Made by a program: the position numbers and the translations under genes
The notes under the pieces: model-generated
The model's input: only the letters and a program-made list of their open reading frames with translations
What the model was told of the DNA's origin: nothing
Database searches by the model: none
From: Patiriisocius marinistellae
Lineage (GTDB): Bacteria; Bacteroidota; Bacteroidia; Flavobacteriales; Flavobacteriaceae
Reading direction: 5' to 3'
Length of the DNA stretch: 64,000 nucleotides
Assembly: GCF_009014635.1 (NCBI RefSeq)
Contig: NZ_BKCF01000005.1
Span: 246,820-310,819, forward strand
Part shown: positions 56,301-64,000 of the stretch, one piece after another
Position numbering within the stretch: position 1 is the stretch's first letter
Layout: every line of letters begins with the position of its first letter

Positions 56301-56385
56301 CGCAACACCAGTAATGTATGACACTGTTAAGAAGAAGGCAGCAGATTTATTGTTAGATAAAAAAGAAGAGGAAGTAGAAGCATAG
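53335..56385 (+). CDS. secDF: Protein translocase SecDF fusion
   Basis: A 1016-residue fusion of SecD and SecF, which help SecYEG export proteins using the proton gradient. Twelve membrane helices are expected; D-type motif KELNKGLDLKGGINVILQI, the SecD periplasmic region, TIGISVDANVLIFERIREE, then the F-part NQGVDFVGGRTYTVRF and YSLNDTVVVFDRIREYF. A region rich in Ala/Glu/Asp (about residues 263-315, EAAKSPANEAADEEVAETV and following) is an acidic low-complexity insertion in the first periplasmic domain. A strong terminator follows. Confidence 0.95.
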   Translation: MTNKGLITVFAVLFGLVSLYQLSYTYLANKVEDEAATFAQSKFSKDQPKERAAAEVAYLDSVAGNPIMMGIDYKTAKEKELNKGLDLKGGINVILQISVKDILKGLANNTKDPAFNQALDAADERQKDAQETYLESFYASFEALDGENNLASPDIFFNKNLEDDIDASMSNNDVKTVIDRKIDESITSAFEVLRKRIDKFGVTQPNIQRLGSSARILVELPGAKDVERVSKLLQSTAQLEFWDVYKFEDMFGFLQQANGKVAELEAAKSPANEAADEEVAETVQDSTATEGDDISELLDGEKVDESNDDVEKQNPIFFKMVSQGFAGRPVLGTFQVKDTASINAYLRMPQVRALLSQEQRFTKFVWEKPVDVEVVRDGNEETLTTTGLYAIRGNREMTPPLSGGVVTDAAQTYDQFSNVAVSMQMNGKGAKIWEEMTKNANTNGSQIAIVLDDIVYSAPGVTSPGGIAGGRSEITGDFNITEGQDLANVLRAGKLPASADIIQAEVVGPTLGAEAINSGMISFLIALALVLIWMIFYYGKAGAFADVALAVNILFIFGVLAGLGAVLTLPGIAGIVLTIGISVDANVLIFERIREELGKGKSQKDAIKDGFQNALSSILDANITTALTGIILLVFGTGPIQGFATTLLIGILTSLFTAIFITRLFIDSYTKNGKPLHFSTGATKNLFKNVNINFLGKRKMAYIISGILIALSLGSLFTNGLNQGVDFVGGRTYTVRFAQDVDAPTVTKDLIAQFESAEAKTYGGNNQLKITTKYKVDETGADVDQEIQSMLYTAVKSHLPTGMTEEEFKGDNDDKVAGIMEYYKVSPSIADDIKKDSFWAVFGSLIVVFLYILLRFRRWQFSLGAVAAVFHDVLIVLGVFSLTQSIMPFSMEIDQSFIAAILTVIGYSLNDTVVVFDRIREYFNDNPSWGFGNVINKALNSTLSRTLNTSLTTLIVLLCIFLIGAESIRGLIFALMVGVIVGTYSSLFIATPVMYDTVKKKAADLLLDKKEEEVEA

Positions 56386-56410
56386 GTTCTCTATTTTCTT
56401 CGGAAATATT

Positions 56411-56447
56411 AAATCCCTTTCAACGATTGTGTTGAAAGGGATTTTTT
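56411..56447 (+). terminator. Intrinsic terminator after secDF
   Basis: A perfect 14-base stem (56411-56424 with 56431-56444) around loop GATTGT, followed by T residues; 25 bases past the secDF stop. A motif copy (56398-56407) lies between stop and stem. From 56448 to 56670 I see no gene. Confidence 0.92.
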
Positions 56448-56670
56448 GTGTGTGGATTGAGTATTGGTTTAAGGGTTGTTTAAATAATAAGTTGTTTTGA
56501 AATTATACTTAATTTATAATTTCAATAAGATTGAGGGTAGGAAGTAACGGGCTTTATTTCAATTAAAATTTCATCACATATTCTTTAATGTTAATGATGC
56601 TATAGATTATAATAAATAAAAATAACTTTCTATGAAATTTTGAAAGAGTAAGAGCTAGTTTTTTAGTTTC

Positions 56671-56726
56671 TCTAAACTCTAAACTCTAAACTCTAAACTC
56701 TAAACTCTAAACTCTAAACTCTAAAC
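56671..56726. repeat. Tandem heptamer TCTAAAC x8 (telomere-like)
   Basis: Eight perfect, uninterrupted copies of the 7-base unit TCTAAAC (GTTTAGA on minus) run directly into the stop codon of the DUF192 lipoprotein gene, whose TAG shares the last base (56726). The unit resembles eukaryotic telomere-type repeats only by chance. Copy number may vary by slippage; since it is 3' of the gene, it would change the message end and not the protein. Confidence 0.95.
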
Positions 56727-57220
56727 TACTTCAAACTCCATTCAACCCTATCACCTTCTTGAATACCTCGGCTGGAAGAAACAGCGCCTCCAAGTTCCAG
56801 AACGTATTTTACTGGAACTCCAGATGGGAGGGATGTTGGGTCCATTGGTTTTGCTTTTGTATATATTTTAACCACTTTCTTATTGGCATCAATGTAGAGA
56901 ATGTCAAGTTCAATTTCTGTATTTTTCATGTAGAATGAGCGTGGCTGCTCATTATCAAACATAAAAAGCATTCCGCTGTCTTGTGGAAGGCTTTTTCGGT
57001 ACATTAAACCTGTTTGAGTTTCATATTCACCTATTGCAGTTTCAATAGTGAAAGTATGGAGGGCTTCTTCTGTATTTTGTTTATAAACAGTAAGTCTTCC
57101 ATCGTTTGAGAATGCAATTTCTTTTGTGAGGACTTTGGTTTTATTTTCATTACAAGCAGAAAATAAAACAACAAATAATAATAAAATACTACTGTATTTA
57201 TAAGCTGGGGGTGTTTTCAT
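56726..57220 (-). CDS. DUF192 lipoprotein
   Basis: A 164-residue lipoprotein (LFSAC) with a DUF192 core: IETAIGEYETQTGLMYRKSLPQDSGMLFMFDNEQPRSFYMKNTEIELDILYIDANKKVVKIYTKAKPMDPTSLPSGVPVKYVLELGG. DUF192 proteins are small beta-barrel-like envelope proteins of unknown role. Its start overlaps the end of lgt by 23 bases, so it is translationally linked to lipoprotein maturation genes. The stop codon is contiguous with the TCTAAAC repeat array. Confidence 0.9.
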   Translation of the reverse strand: MKTPPAYKYSSILLLFVVLFSACNENKTKVLTKEIAFSNDGRLTVYKQNTEEALHTFTIETAIGEYETQTGLMYRKSLPQDSGMLFMFDNEQPRSFYMKNTEIELDILYIDANKKVVKIYTKAKPMDPTSLPSGVPVKYVLELGGAVSSSRGIQEGDRVEWSLK

Positions 57221-58136
57221 ATTTCTTTTTGTAAGATTGAATCATAAAATAGATCCCTATTAAAATAAAAGGAACACTCAATAATTGTCCAGTATTTAAA
57301 AACCATTCTCCTCGTTCATCCACTTGAGCTTCTTTTACAAACTCAACAAAGAAACGAACTGTCCAAAGCAACACTAAAAACGCACCAAATAGAAAACCAA
57401 GCTGCTTACGCTTATCCATCTTCCAGTATAACCACATTAAAATAGCAAACACTAAAACATATCCAGCGCTTTCATATAGTTGCGCAGCATGCCTAAATGG
57501 AACCGAAGCTAATGCATCTGCAAAGGTAGGGTCGGTTGCAATTGCATCGTATGCTTTTCCGCTATCGTTTATTCCGGTAATTGCAATTGCTTGATTGGAA
57601 GAAATTTCGTCTTGAAGAAATTGGACTCCTAAAGGAAAATCACCAGAAGCTTTACCTATGATTTCAGAATTAATAAAATTACCAATTCTCACAAAAATAG
57701 CACCACTAGCAACGGGCAATACCACGCGGTCTAATATCCATAGCATAGGTTTTTTTAATACTTTTTTACTATAAAAGTACATGGCTATTATAACCCCAAT
57801 CGCAGCACCATGACTCGCAAGTCCTCTAAAACCAGTGTATTCTATTTCTGGCACAAAACTAAAAGGAAGAAATACAGATAAAGGATCTTGTAGCAATAGC
57901 TCACTTTGATAGAAAATTACGTGACCCATTCTAGCGCCTACAAGAATAGCAACCACCATATAAATAAACAGGCTGTCTAGATTTTTTTCACTCTCATTTT
58001 CATGAGCAAATATTTTTTTAATGAGAAACCATCCTAGTACAAAAGCGACTACAAACATTAAGCTATAGAACTTAATTTCAAAAAAACCTAAATCAATCCC
58101 TTCGCTAGGGTTCCATAATATTGTAAGTGCGTGCAT
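57198..58136 (-). CDS. lgt: Prolipoprotein diacylglyceryl transferase Lgt
   Basis: A 312-residue inner-membrane enzyme, about seven helices, that moves diacylglycerol to the lipobox cysteine. GFRGLASHGAAIG (with the essential His) and RIGNFINSEIIGK (Lgt signature) are intact, and the C-terminal helix has WTVRFFVEFVKE. Fitting neighbour: the DUF192 gene downstream encodes a lipoprotein. The start is ATG at 58136. Confidence 0.95.
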   Translation of the reverse strand: MHALTILWNPSEGIDLGFFEIKFYSLMFVVAFVLGWFLIKKIFAHENESEKNLDSLFIYMVVAILVGARMGHVIFYQSELLLQDPLSVFLPFSFVPEIEYTGFRGLASHGAAIGVIIAMYFYSKKVLKKPMLWILDRVVLPVASGAIFVRIGNFINSEIIGKASGDFPLGVQFLQDEISSNQAIAITGINDSGKAYDAIATDPTFADALASVPFRHAAQLYESAGYVLVFAILMWLYWKMDKRKQLGFLFGAFLVLLWTVRFFVEFVKEAQVDERGEWFLNTGQLLSVPFILIGIYFMIQSYKKKYENTPSL

Positions 58137-58355
58137 GTATATTGTGTATTTAAAAAAGTAAAGATAAAAATAGCATTGTTAATGTAAAGGAGAAAAGATA
58201 AATAGTTGCAATTACTAGCATTCAGGCTTAACGAAAAAATAAAAAAAAATAGCCTATTGCTTTTTGTGGAGGACGCTAAATTAAACTTTGGTTACCGGTA
58301 ATTGTTTTGGAATTTCAGTAAAAAAAAATGAAATAAGTTTTTTGTAACAATACCG

Positions 58356-58589
58356 CTAATTTTTTTTAGGTGGTACTGGATCGTGTCCATGTCCGCCCCA
58401 AGGCGCACAACTTGCAATTCGTTTTGCAGCTAACCAACTTCCTTTTAAAACTCCATGCACCTGTAAGGCTTCGACCGCATAGTGCGAACAACTAGGGGTG
58501 TACCTACACATAGGTGGCATTAACGGAGATAAAAACCGTTGATACACCCGTATCAAAAACACAAAAGGAGCAATTAGTAATTTTTTCAA
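58356..58589 (-). CDS. yidD: Membrane-protein insertion efficiency factor YidD
   Basis: A 77-residue protein: [39 protein letters not shown] and [24 protein letters not shown] are the family signatures. It assists YidC-dependent insertion. No ATG is available; the start is TTG at 58589, which gives the standard N-terminus MKKLLIAPF. The gap of 219 bases to lgt (58137-58355) holds a 10-base palindrome TTACCGGTAA (58292-58301) and nothing else I can name. Confidence 0.92.
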   Translation of the reverse strand: MKKLLIAPFVFLIRVYQRFLSPLMPPMCRYTPSCSHYAVEALQVHGVLKGSWLAAKRIASCAPWGGHGHDPVPPKKN

Positions 58590-58596
58590 ACCCGTG

Positions 58597-58610
58597 CCCG
58601 AGTACTCGGG
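58597..58610. repeat. Perfect 14-bp palindrome CCCGAGTACTCGGG
   Basis: A GC-rich self-complementary sequence just before the yidD start on minus, followed on plus by T residues; a second short hairpin CTGCC-AA-GGCAG is at 58636-58647. They could be the terminator of cysS on the minus strand or REP-like units. Confidence 0.45.
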
Positions 58611-58695
58611 TATTTTTTTAATGAATAGCTCATAACTGCCAAGGCAGGTAAGAGATAAGTATTATTTTATTTTTAAATGGAGCTATAATACATTC

Positions 58696-60189
58696 TTAAC
58701 TTAAAGAAAAAGTTGTTCCATCTTTCCCATCTTTCAATTGAATTCCAAACGCCAGTAACTCATCTCTAATCTTATCACTCATGGCAAAATCCTTGTTAGC
58801 TCTCGCTTGATTGCGCAATTCAATCAATAATGAAATTGTGCCCTCTAGTTTATCTGTACCTTCATTTACTTCGGAAATAGTAGTCAACCCAAGTATGTCA
58901 AAAATGAATGTATGTAGCAAAGATTTCAAATTGTTTAAATCTGTTTCTGAAATTGTTTCAGTTCCTGCTTTTAGTTTATTAATTAATGATACGCCATCAA
59001 ATAAATGCGCAATTAAAATAGGGGTATTAAAATCATCATTCATAGCTTCATAAAACTTGAGCTTTAATGAAGCAATCGTTTCCGAAGCCATTTTAGAAGT
59101 CGCTTTTGAAATCTCTAGTTTTGATAAAGAGCTTACGGCATCCATTAAACGATTAAATCCTTTTTCACTTGCTAATAATCCAGCATCTGTCAAGTCAAGA
59201 ATGCTACGATAGGAAGACTGCATCATAAAAAACCGAATCACATTAGGGCTAAATCCTTTGCTAAATTTGTCATTCTCTCCTGTAAGTAGCTGGTCTGGGT
59301 TTATGATATTTCCAGTGGATTTAGACATGCGTTGGCCGTTCATTTCCAGCATGTTTGCGTGCATCCAGTAGTTTACTGGTGCTGTTCCTTTTGCCGCAAC
59401 ATTTTGTGCAATTTCACATTCATGATGCGGGAATTTTAAATCCATTCCGCCTCCATGTATATCAAATTGCTCGCCTAAATACTTAGTGCTCATCGCAGTA
59501 CATTCAAGATGCCAACCAGGAAATCCATCGCTCCAAGGAGATGGCCATTTCATAATGTGTTGAGGTTCGGCACGTTTCCAAAGTGCAAAATCCTGCGGAT
59601 TCTTTTTGTCGCTTTGTCCGTCTAACGCACGTGTGTTATGTATTAAGTCTTCTAGCTTTCGTTTGCTTAAAATCCCGTAGTCATTGGTCTCGTTGTATTT
59701 GTGGACATCAAAATACACCGAGCCATTAACGATATACCCAAATCCATTATCGATAATTGTTTGAATTAATTCAATTTGCTCAATAATATGACCAGTAGCT
59801 GTGGGTTCAATACTTGGTGGTAAAAAATTAAAAAGGTTTAAAATATTATGAAAGTCAACGGTGTAGCGTTGTACAACTTCCATAGGCTCAATTTCTTCAA
59901 GACGTGCTTTTTTTGAAATTTTATCCTCGCCTACATCTGCATCATTTTCAAGGTGACCTGCATCGGTAATATTTCTTACATATCTCACTTTAAAACCTAA
60001 GTGTTTTAAATATCTAAAAACCATGTCAAAAGACATAAAAGTACGCACATTTCCTAGATGGACATTACTATACACAGTAGGTCCACAAACATACATCCCT
60101 ACATTACCTGCATGGATAGGTGTAAATTTCTCTTTGTCTTTAGAAAGCGAATTGTATATTGAAAGTTGGTTAGTTTTGTATAATTCCAT
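58696..60189 (-). CDS. cysS: Cysteinyl-tRNA synthetase
   Basis: A 497-residue class I aminoacyl-tRNA synthetase. The zinc cysteine is in [19 protein letters not shown], which also carries the HIGH-type motif [22 protein letters not shown] and [15 protein letters not shown] give the other zinc ligands; [10 protein letters not shown] is the KMSKS loop; the anticodon helix bundle follows. Two motif copies lie inside the gene (58869-58878 exact; 59079-59087 nine bases). Start ATG at 60189. Confidence 0.97.
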   Translation of the reverse strand: MELYKTNQLSIYNSLSKDKEKFTPIHAGNVGMYVCGPTVYSNVHLGNVRTFMSFDMVFRYLKHLGFKVRYVRNITDAGHLENDADVGEDKISKKARLEEIEPMEVVQRYTVDFHNILNLFNFLPPSIEPTATGHIIEQIELIQTIIDNGFGYIVNGSVYFDVHKYNETNDYGILSKRKLEDLIHNTRALDGQSDKKNPQDFALWKRAEPQHIMKWPSPWSDGFPGWHLECTAMSTKYLGEQFDIHGGGMDLKFPHHECEIAQNVAAKGTAPVNYWMHANMLEMNGQRMSKSTGNIINPDQLLTGENDKFSKGFSPNVIRFFMMQSSYRSILDLTDAGLLASEKGFNRLMDAVSSLSKLEISKATSKMASETIASLKLKFYEAMNDDFNTPILIAHLFDGVSLINKLKAGTETISETDLNNLKSLLHTFIFDILGLTTISEVNEGTDKLEGTISLLIELRNQARANKDFAMSDKIRDELLAFGIQLKDGKDGTTFSLS

Positions 60190-60259
60190 GTAAAAAAAGG
60201 TTGGGCCACCAATGACCGAAATTTAAATTTTCAGAATATTTTGGTTTTAAGCTATACCT

Positions 60260-60267
60260 CAAAGATA
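60260..60267 (-). promoter_or_regulatory. Candidate -7 box (TATCTTTG) for cysS
   Basis: TATCTTTG on minus fits TANNTTTG and lies 71 bases before the cysS ATG. The -33 element is not clear. Confidence 0.45.
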
Positions 60268-60359
60268 GTTGCTTTAATACAATTGTTTTGAGTTGCTACA
60301 TTTCCGCAGTACATTAAATCAATATATTAAAACGGAAACAGTAAGGTTTTTACTGCTAC

Positions 60360-61037
60360 CTAAAACTGAGTGTCTAATTTAATGTAATCTAAAAATTCTC
60401 TGCGTACAGATTCTTCCTTAAAAGCGCCGCCATATTCACTTGTAACAGTGCTGCTATCAATATCACGAATACCACGGGAGTTCACGCATAAATGCTTTGC
60501 ATCGATAACGCATGCAACATCTTCTGTTCCTAAAACTTCTTGCAGTTCTTTAACAACTTGCATAGTGAGACGCTCTTGTACTTGTGGTCGTTTTGCATAA
60601 TAATCCACAATGCGGTTCATCTTACTCAATCCTACAACGGTACCTTTTGAAATATATGCAATGTGAGCTTTTCCTACTATGGGTAACAAGTGGTGCTCGC
60701 ATGTTGAGTAGAGAGTGATGTTCTTCTCAACTAGCATCTCATTATATTTATACTTATTATCAAATGTAGAAGCTTTTGGTTTTCTATCAGGATGAAGCCC
60801 TCCAAAAATTTCTTGTACAAACATTTTTGCGACCCTATTAGGTGTTCCTTTTAAACTATCATCAGTAAGGTCAAGTCCTAGTGTTTGCATTATATTTTGA
60901 ACATCACCTTTAATGCTTGCTATTTTTTCCATATCGCTCATTTCAAAAGCATCTGCTCTTAAGGGAGTGTCTTGACTCGAAGCACTGTGGTCAATACCTA
61001 TTTCTTCTGAAATTTTAAGCTCTTTTTCTAAATCCAT
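60360..61037 (-). CDS. folE: GTP cyclohydrolase I
   Basis: A 225-residue enzyme that opens GTP to dihydroneopterin triphosphate, the first step of folate and 7-deazaguanine synthesis. LYSTCEHHLLPIVGKAHIAYISKGTVVGLSKMNRIVDYYAKRPQVQERLT has the zinc Cys and His pair, and VACVIDAKHLCVNSRGIRD the second Cys. The N-terminal 35 residues form an extension without signal. queE in this window uses a downstream product of the same pathway. Confidence 0.95.
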   Translation of the reverse strand: MDLEKELKISEEIGIDHSASSQDTPLRADAFEMSDMEKIASIKGDVQNIMQTLGLDLTDDSLKGTPNRVAKMFVQEIFGGLHPDRKPKASTFDNKYKYNEMLVEKNITLYSTCEHHLLPIVGKAHIAYISKGTVVGLSKMNRIVDYYAKRPQVQERLTMQVVKELQEVLGTEDVACVIDAKHLCVNSRGIRDIDSSTVTSEYGGAFKEESVRREFLDYIKLDTQF

Positions 61038-61072
61038 TTGCTGAAATTTTTCCCCTTTTTATACGGAGAATG

Positions 61073-61080
61073 CAAAGATA
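61073..61080 (-). promoter_or_regulatory. Candidate -7 box (TATCTTTG) for folE
   Basis: TATCTTTG on minus, matching TANNTTTG, lies 35 bases before the folE ATG. TTG is present upstream, with a spacing of about 16. Confidence 0.45.
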
Positions 61081-61186
61081 ATCAAATCCCGTTTTGCAAC
61101 CGAATCTTTGATTGTCATTATTTAAGATTGAAAAGACTTACTAAGTCATAAAATTTTCTTAATTTTCGCGCGTTATTGAAAATACT

Positions 61187-64000
61187 ATGAAAAATTTATA
61201 CCCCACAAAGATACTCTTTGCAGTATCATTATTATTGTCCTCATTTATTACTATTAATGCACAAGGTCCCGGCTCTTTATTTGTAGATGCAGGTCCAGAT
61301 ATGCAAGTGCCTTGTGCAACGGGAGGTTCTGTGAACCTTACGGCAGATTATCTTGAGATATTTGAGACTATATCAGGTACATATACCATTGCTCCTATTT
61401 TGTACGCGCCGCCATTTACTTTTGATGGATTGGCCAATCAGTTGAATCCTAACGCAGATGATAGGTGGTCAACTGTAGATATGCTACCTTTTGATTTTTG
61501 TTTTTTTGGAAATTTAGAACAAGAATTCCAAGTGGGTTCTAATGGAGGAATACGTTTTGATGTTGATCCTACAGATACGGGAAGTGGTTATTCTTTCAAT
61601 CAGGATATACCAAATAACATTAACCCTGTTTTAGGAGAAGTTAATGTATTTACACCTTATCATGATATTGATCCTACTCAAAGTAGTAGTGAAGAAATAG
61701 GATATGAGGTTTTAGGTACATACCCAAATCGAGTGCTCGTGGTTTCTTATTATGAAGTGCCAATGTACTCTTCATCTTGTAATAATTTGTTAGCTACTCA
61801 AATGGTAGTGTTTTATGAGTTTTCTAACGTTATTGAGATGTATATTCAGGAGAACCCTAGCTGTCCTTCTTGGCAAGATGGAGCAACTGTAATGGGTATT
61901 CAAAATGATGATGGTACTGTTGCGTATGTGCCACCAGGAAGAAATACATCAGACAGTCCTTATACATTAAGTAATGAAGCATGGAGTTTTACACCAGATG
62001 GTGTGGAGACTTTTGTTTTTGAATGGTTAGATGATACAGGAGCAGTTATTGGAACAACTGATACTATTACTGTTTCTCCGGGAGGTCCTACCGTATATAC
62101 CGCAAGAGTTACTTATACAAATACGTGTAATGGAGAAGTAGTTGTGCTAGAAGATGATGTGTTAGTAACACCGCTCGCTCCATTTACTGTTGACTTAGGT
62201 CCAGATATAGATACTTGTGACAATAGCGATATTGTGTTAACTGCAGATACAATGGGTATGACGGGGTTGTCTTATGAGTGGTTTTATGGCGGAGTGTCTC
62301 AAGGACCATCAACTATTGATGATACAATGTTTACAGCAACTTTTCCAAACTCTGGAACATACTCAGTAACTGTTTTTGATCCCGCAGACCCTACGTGTGT
62401 AATTACAGATGCAATAGAAATTAATTTTAATTTACAACCAGTATTAGCTGATCCTGCTAATGATTTATTTCAATGTGATGATGGTACAGGAACTGGGGTT
62501 TTTAACTTAACAGTCAATGATTTAGTGGTGTTGGGAGCACAAGATCCATTAGAGTTTTCTATCACATATCACAACTCTGCTGCAGAAGCTACAGCTGGTA
62601 CACCAATAATTGCAACACCTATGGCGTATCCAATAACGGGTGTTCAAGAAGAGATATGGTTGCGTATTGAAGATTCTTCTGGTACTTGTTTTGAGATTGA
62701 TTCTTTTTTTATTGAATATCGTACCGCAATGGCAGGTCCAATGACCGATATTTCTGTATGTGATCCCGACGGAAATGGAAATGAATTAGTTGATCTAGTT
62801 GCATTAAAAACCGCAGAGGCATTAGGAGCGCAACCTGCAGCCAATTATACAGTGACATTTCATGATTCTCAGTTTGATGCTGATTCTGGAATGAATGTTT
62901 TACCAAATCCTTATCCAGTTGTAGGGCCTGTACAAACTATATTTGTAAGAGTTCAAAACAATGCAAGCGCTACCTGTGCTGCGACAGATATGTTTGATGT
63001 TACAGTGATTACTACACCAACTGCAAACGAACCAGACGATTTCTTTCAATGTGATGATGGTGGGAATACAGGAGTTTTTGATCTCACGGCAAATGATGGA
63101 GTTGTGCTTGGTGGCCAAGATCCAGCGACAGTAAATATAACATACCATAATACATTAGCAGACGCAAATGCAGGAATGCCAGAAATTGCTAATCCAGGAG
63201 CATATCCTATTACTGGAACATTAGAGCAAATTTTTGTTCGTATAGAAGATTTAACGGGGCAATGTTTTTCTGTTGAATCATTTTTTATAGAATTTACACC
63301 AGTAACTGTAGGGCCAATTACAGATGAAAACTTTTGTGATCAAGATTCTGATGGGTTGTACACAGTAAACCTTCCGGCACTAAAAGATGCCGAGGCACTT
63401 GGTGTACAAGATCCAGCAAGTTACACAGTAAGTTACCACAATTCATTACCAGATGCCTCAACAGGAGCAAATCCATTACCAGCTATTTATATTGTAACTG
63501 GGCCTGCTGAAACAATATATGTGAGGGTACAAAATAATACTGTAACTACATGTTCAGACTTTACGCAGTTTGATATTAATATTTTTAGTGCTCCCGTTGC
63601 CACAACTCCAGTTAAATATGAACTTTGTGACGATCTTCCTAATGATGGTTTTGCTGTGTTTGATTTAACATCCAGAGATGATGAGATTACTGGTATGAAC
63701 CCTGATGCTTCGGTTTCATATTTTACTTCTTTCGCTGCGGCTCAGGCAGGGAATTTTCCAATTTTCCCAGCAGATTCATACACCAATACAACATTAGGTT
63801 TTCAGATAGTATATGCTCGTGTGGACAACATCAATGTAGCAGATTGTTTTAATATTGTCCCTCTTGAACTCCAAGTCAACGACAGTCCTTCTATTACCTC
63901 CCCCATCAGCGATTATTTTTTATGTGATTTAGATGGAGATGGTTTTGAGACTTTTGATTTAACGAGTAAAGACGCAGAGATTTTAAATACTCTTGTTGAT
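61187..64000 (+). CDS. Giant repeat-containing surface protein (5' part, runs off the window)
   Basis: The frame is open from ATG at 61187 through base 64000 (938 codons, no stop). A signal peptide ends near residue 25 (ITINAQ). Then come a beta-rich N-terminal domain with VDAGPDMQVPCATGG, an Ig/PKD-like segment (GPDIDTCDNSDIVLTADT) and at least six repeats of about 95-100 residues, each beginning with a CDxDxDG-like phrase (FQCDDG, VCDPDGNG, FQCDDGG, FCDQDSDG, LCDDLPNDG, LCDLDGDG). Calcium-binding loops are likely. Such proteins are exported by T9SS with type B sorting domains and linked to adhesion or gliding; that end lies outside the window. Confidence 0.88.
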   Translation, partial: MKNLYPTKILFAVSLLLSSFITINAQGPGSLFVDAGPDMQVPCATGGSVNLTADYLEIFETISGTYTIAPILYAPPFTFDGLANQLNPNADDRWSTVDMLPFDFCFFGNLEQEFQVGSNGGIRFDVDPTDTGSGYSFNQDIPNNINPVLGEVNVFTPYHDIDPTQSSSEEIGYEVLGTYPNRVLVVSYYEVPMYSSSCNNLLATQMVVFYEFSNVIEMYIQENPSCPSWQDGATVMGIQNDDGTVAYVPPGRNTSDSPYTLSNEAWSFTPDGVETFVFEWLDDTGAVIGTTDTITVSPGGPTVYTARVTYTNTCNGEVVVLEDDVLVTPLAPFTVDLGPDIDTCDNSDIVLTADTMGMTGLSYEWFYGGVSQGPSTIDDTMFTATFPNSGTYSVTVFDPADPTCVITDAIEINFNLQPVLADPANDLFQCDDGTGTGVFNLTVNDLVVLGAQDPLEFSITYHNSAAEATAGTPIIATPMAYPITGVQEEIWLRIEDSSGTCFEIDSFFIEYRTAMAGPMTDISVCDPDGNGNELVDLVALKTAEALGAQPAANYTVTFHDSQFDADSGMNVLPNPYPVVGPVQTIFVRVQNNASATCAATDMFDVTVITTPTANEPDDFFQCDDGGNTGVFDLTANDGVVLGGQDPATVNITYHNTLADANAGMPEIANPGAYPITGTLEQIFVRIEDLTGQCFSVESFFIEFTPVTVGPITDENFCDQDSDGLYTVNLPALKDAEALGVQDPASYTVSYHNSLPDASTGANPLPAIYIVTGPAETIYVRVQNNTVTTCSDFTQFDINIFSAPVATTPVKYELCDDLPNDGFAVFDLTSRDDEITGMNPDASVSYFTSFAAAQAGNFPIFPADSYTNTTLGFQIVYARVDNINVADCFNIVPLELQVNDSPSITSPISDYFLCDLDGDGFETFDLTSKDAEILNTLVD

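Noticed and set aside
56671..56726. TCTAAAC tandem array as a CRISPR or true telomere
   Set aside because: Units are only 7 bases with no spacers, and the array is internal to a bacterial chromosome segment, so it is a microsatellite.
58292..58301. TTACCGGTAA palindrome between lgt and yidD as an operator
   Set aside because: Only ten bases, single copy, no promoter-like element beside it.
62644..63148. Short minus-strand ORFs inside the giant repeat protein
   Set aside because: They lie antisense to a continuous, signal-bearing repeat frame with no recognised domain.

Overview
The window looks like chromosomal DNA of a Flavobacteriaceae-type member of the Bacteroidota, probably marine. The reasons are the AT-rich composition, several start-proximal boxes of the Bacteroidota form TANNTTTG with little sign of Shine-Dalgarno sequences, many exported lipoproteins, a type IX secretion (T9SS) sorting domain, and a repeat-rich surface protein typical of gliding flavobacteria. 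The genus cannot be fixed from the sequence alone. I see no rRNA, tRNA, CRISPR array, prophage or insertion sequence.

Layout. 0-4.3 kb: end of an unknown gene, a DUF6702 protein, an M1-type metallopeptidase, a TatA/B-type translocase subunit and a PAP2 phosphatase. 4.3-14.1 kb: a minus-strand kynurenine catabolism cluster (kynureninase, kynurenine 3-monooxygenase, a Rid-type aminomuconate deaminase, an exported esterase, aminomuconate-semialdehyde dehydrogenase, ACMS decarboxylase, two SDRs, an O-methyltransferase). 14.2-14.8 kb: small genes, namely a CDGSH protein, a 43-residue lipoprotein and an Lmo0937-type membrane peptide. 15-18.7 kb: a photobiology operon (flavin reductase, DUF2256, cryptochrome DASH, FeS-type photolyase). 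18.8-29.8 kb: methyltransferase, MsrA, a coiled-coil/NIF3 pair, LpxK, a hybrid histidine kinase, GAPDH/lipoyl synthase, and ECF sigma/glycosyltransferase. 29.8-34.8 kb: fasciclin, SnoaL-like, GH3 and amidohydrolase genes plus unknowns. 35-37.3 kb: ffh and folD. 37.3-38 kb: a scar where an ExbB/MotA-like remnant meets a LytTR gene. 38-46.8 kb: small membrane and metabolic genes, a HerA-like ATPase, queE. 47-51.4 kb: gyrB, an outer-membrane-type protein, mdh. 51.4-52.3 kb: a frameshifted leucine-rich T9SS protein. 52.5-56.4 kb: an unknown protein and the SecDF fusion. 56.7-61 kb: DUF192, lgt, yidD, cysS, folE. 61.2 kb to the end: a giant repeat protein running off the window.

The main unexplained signal is not a gene. 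A 10-base sequence, CTTCGGAAAT (reverse ATTTCCGAAG), occurs 18 times exactly, nine times in each orientation, with four more 9-base copies. By base composition I would expect well under one. Half the exact copies lie in the roughly one tenth of the window that is intergenic. Copies inside genes are read in three different codon phases, so the pressure acts on DNA rather than protein. Density and dispersal resemble a DNA uptake sequence, a Chi-like recombination site or a chromosome-architecture motif. Other points are a telomere-like 7-base tandem repeat touching the stop codon of the DUF192 gene, three small genes below usual ORF cutoffs, and two broken loci.

Most genes are housekeeping or ordinary accessory genes. 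The kynurenine cluster would turn kynurenine into central metabolites but lacks the 3-hydroxyanthranilate dioxygenase and the first two steps here. The photobiology operon pairs two photolyase-family flavoproteins with a putative flavin reductase.
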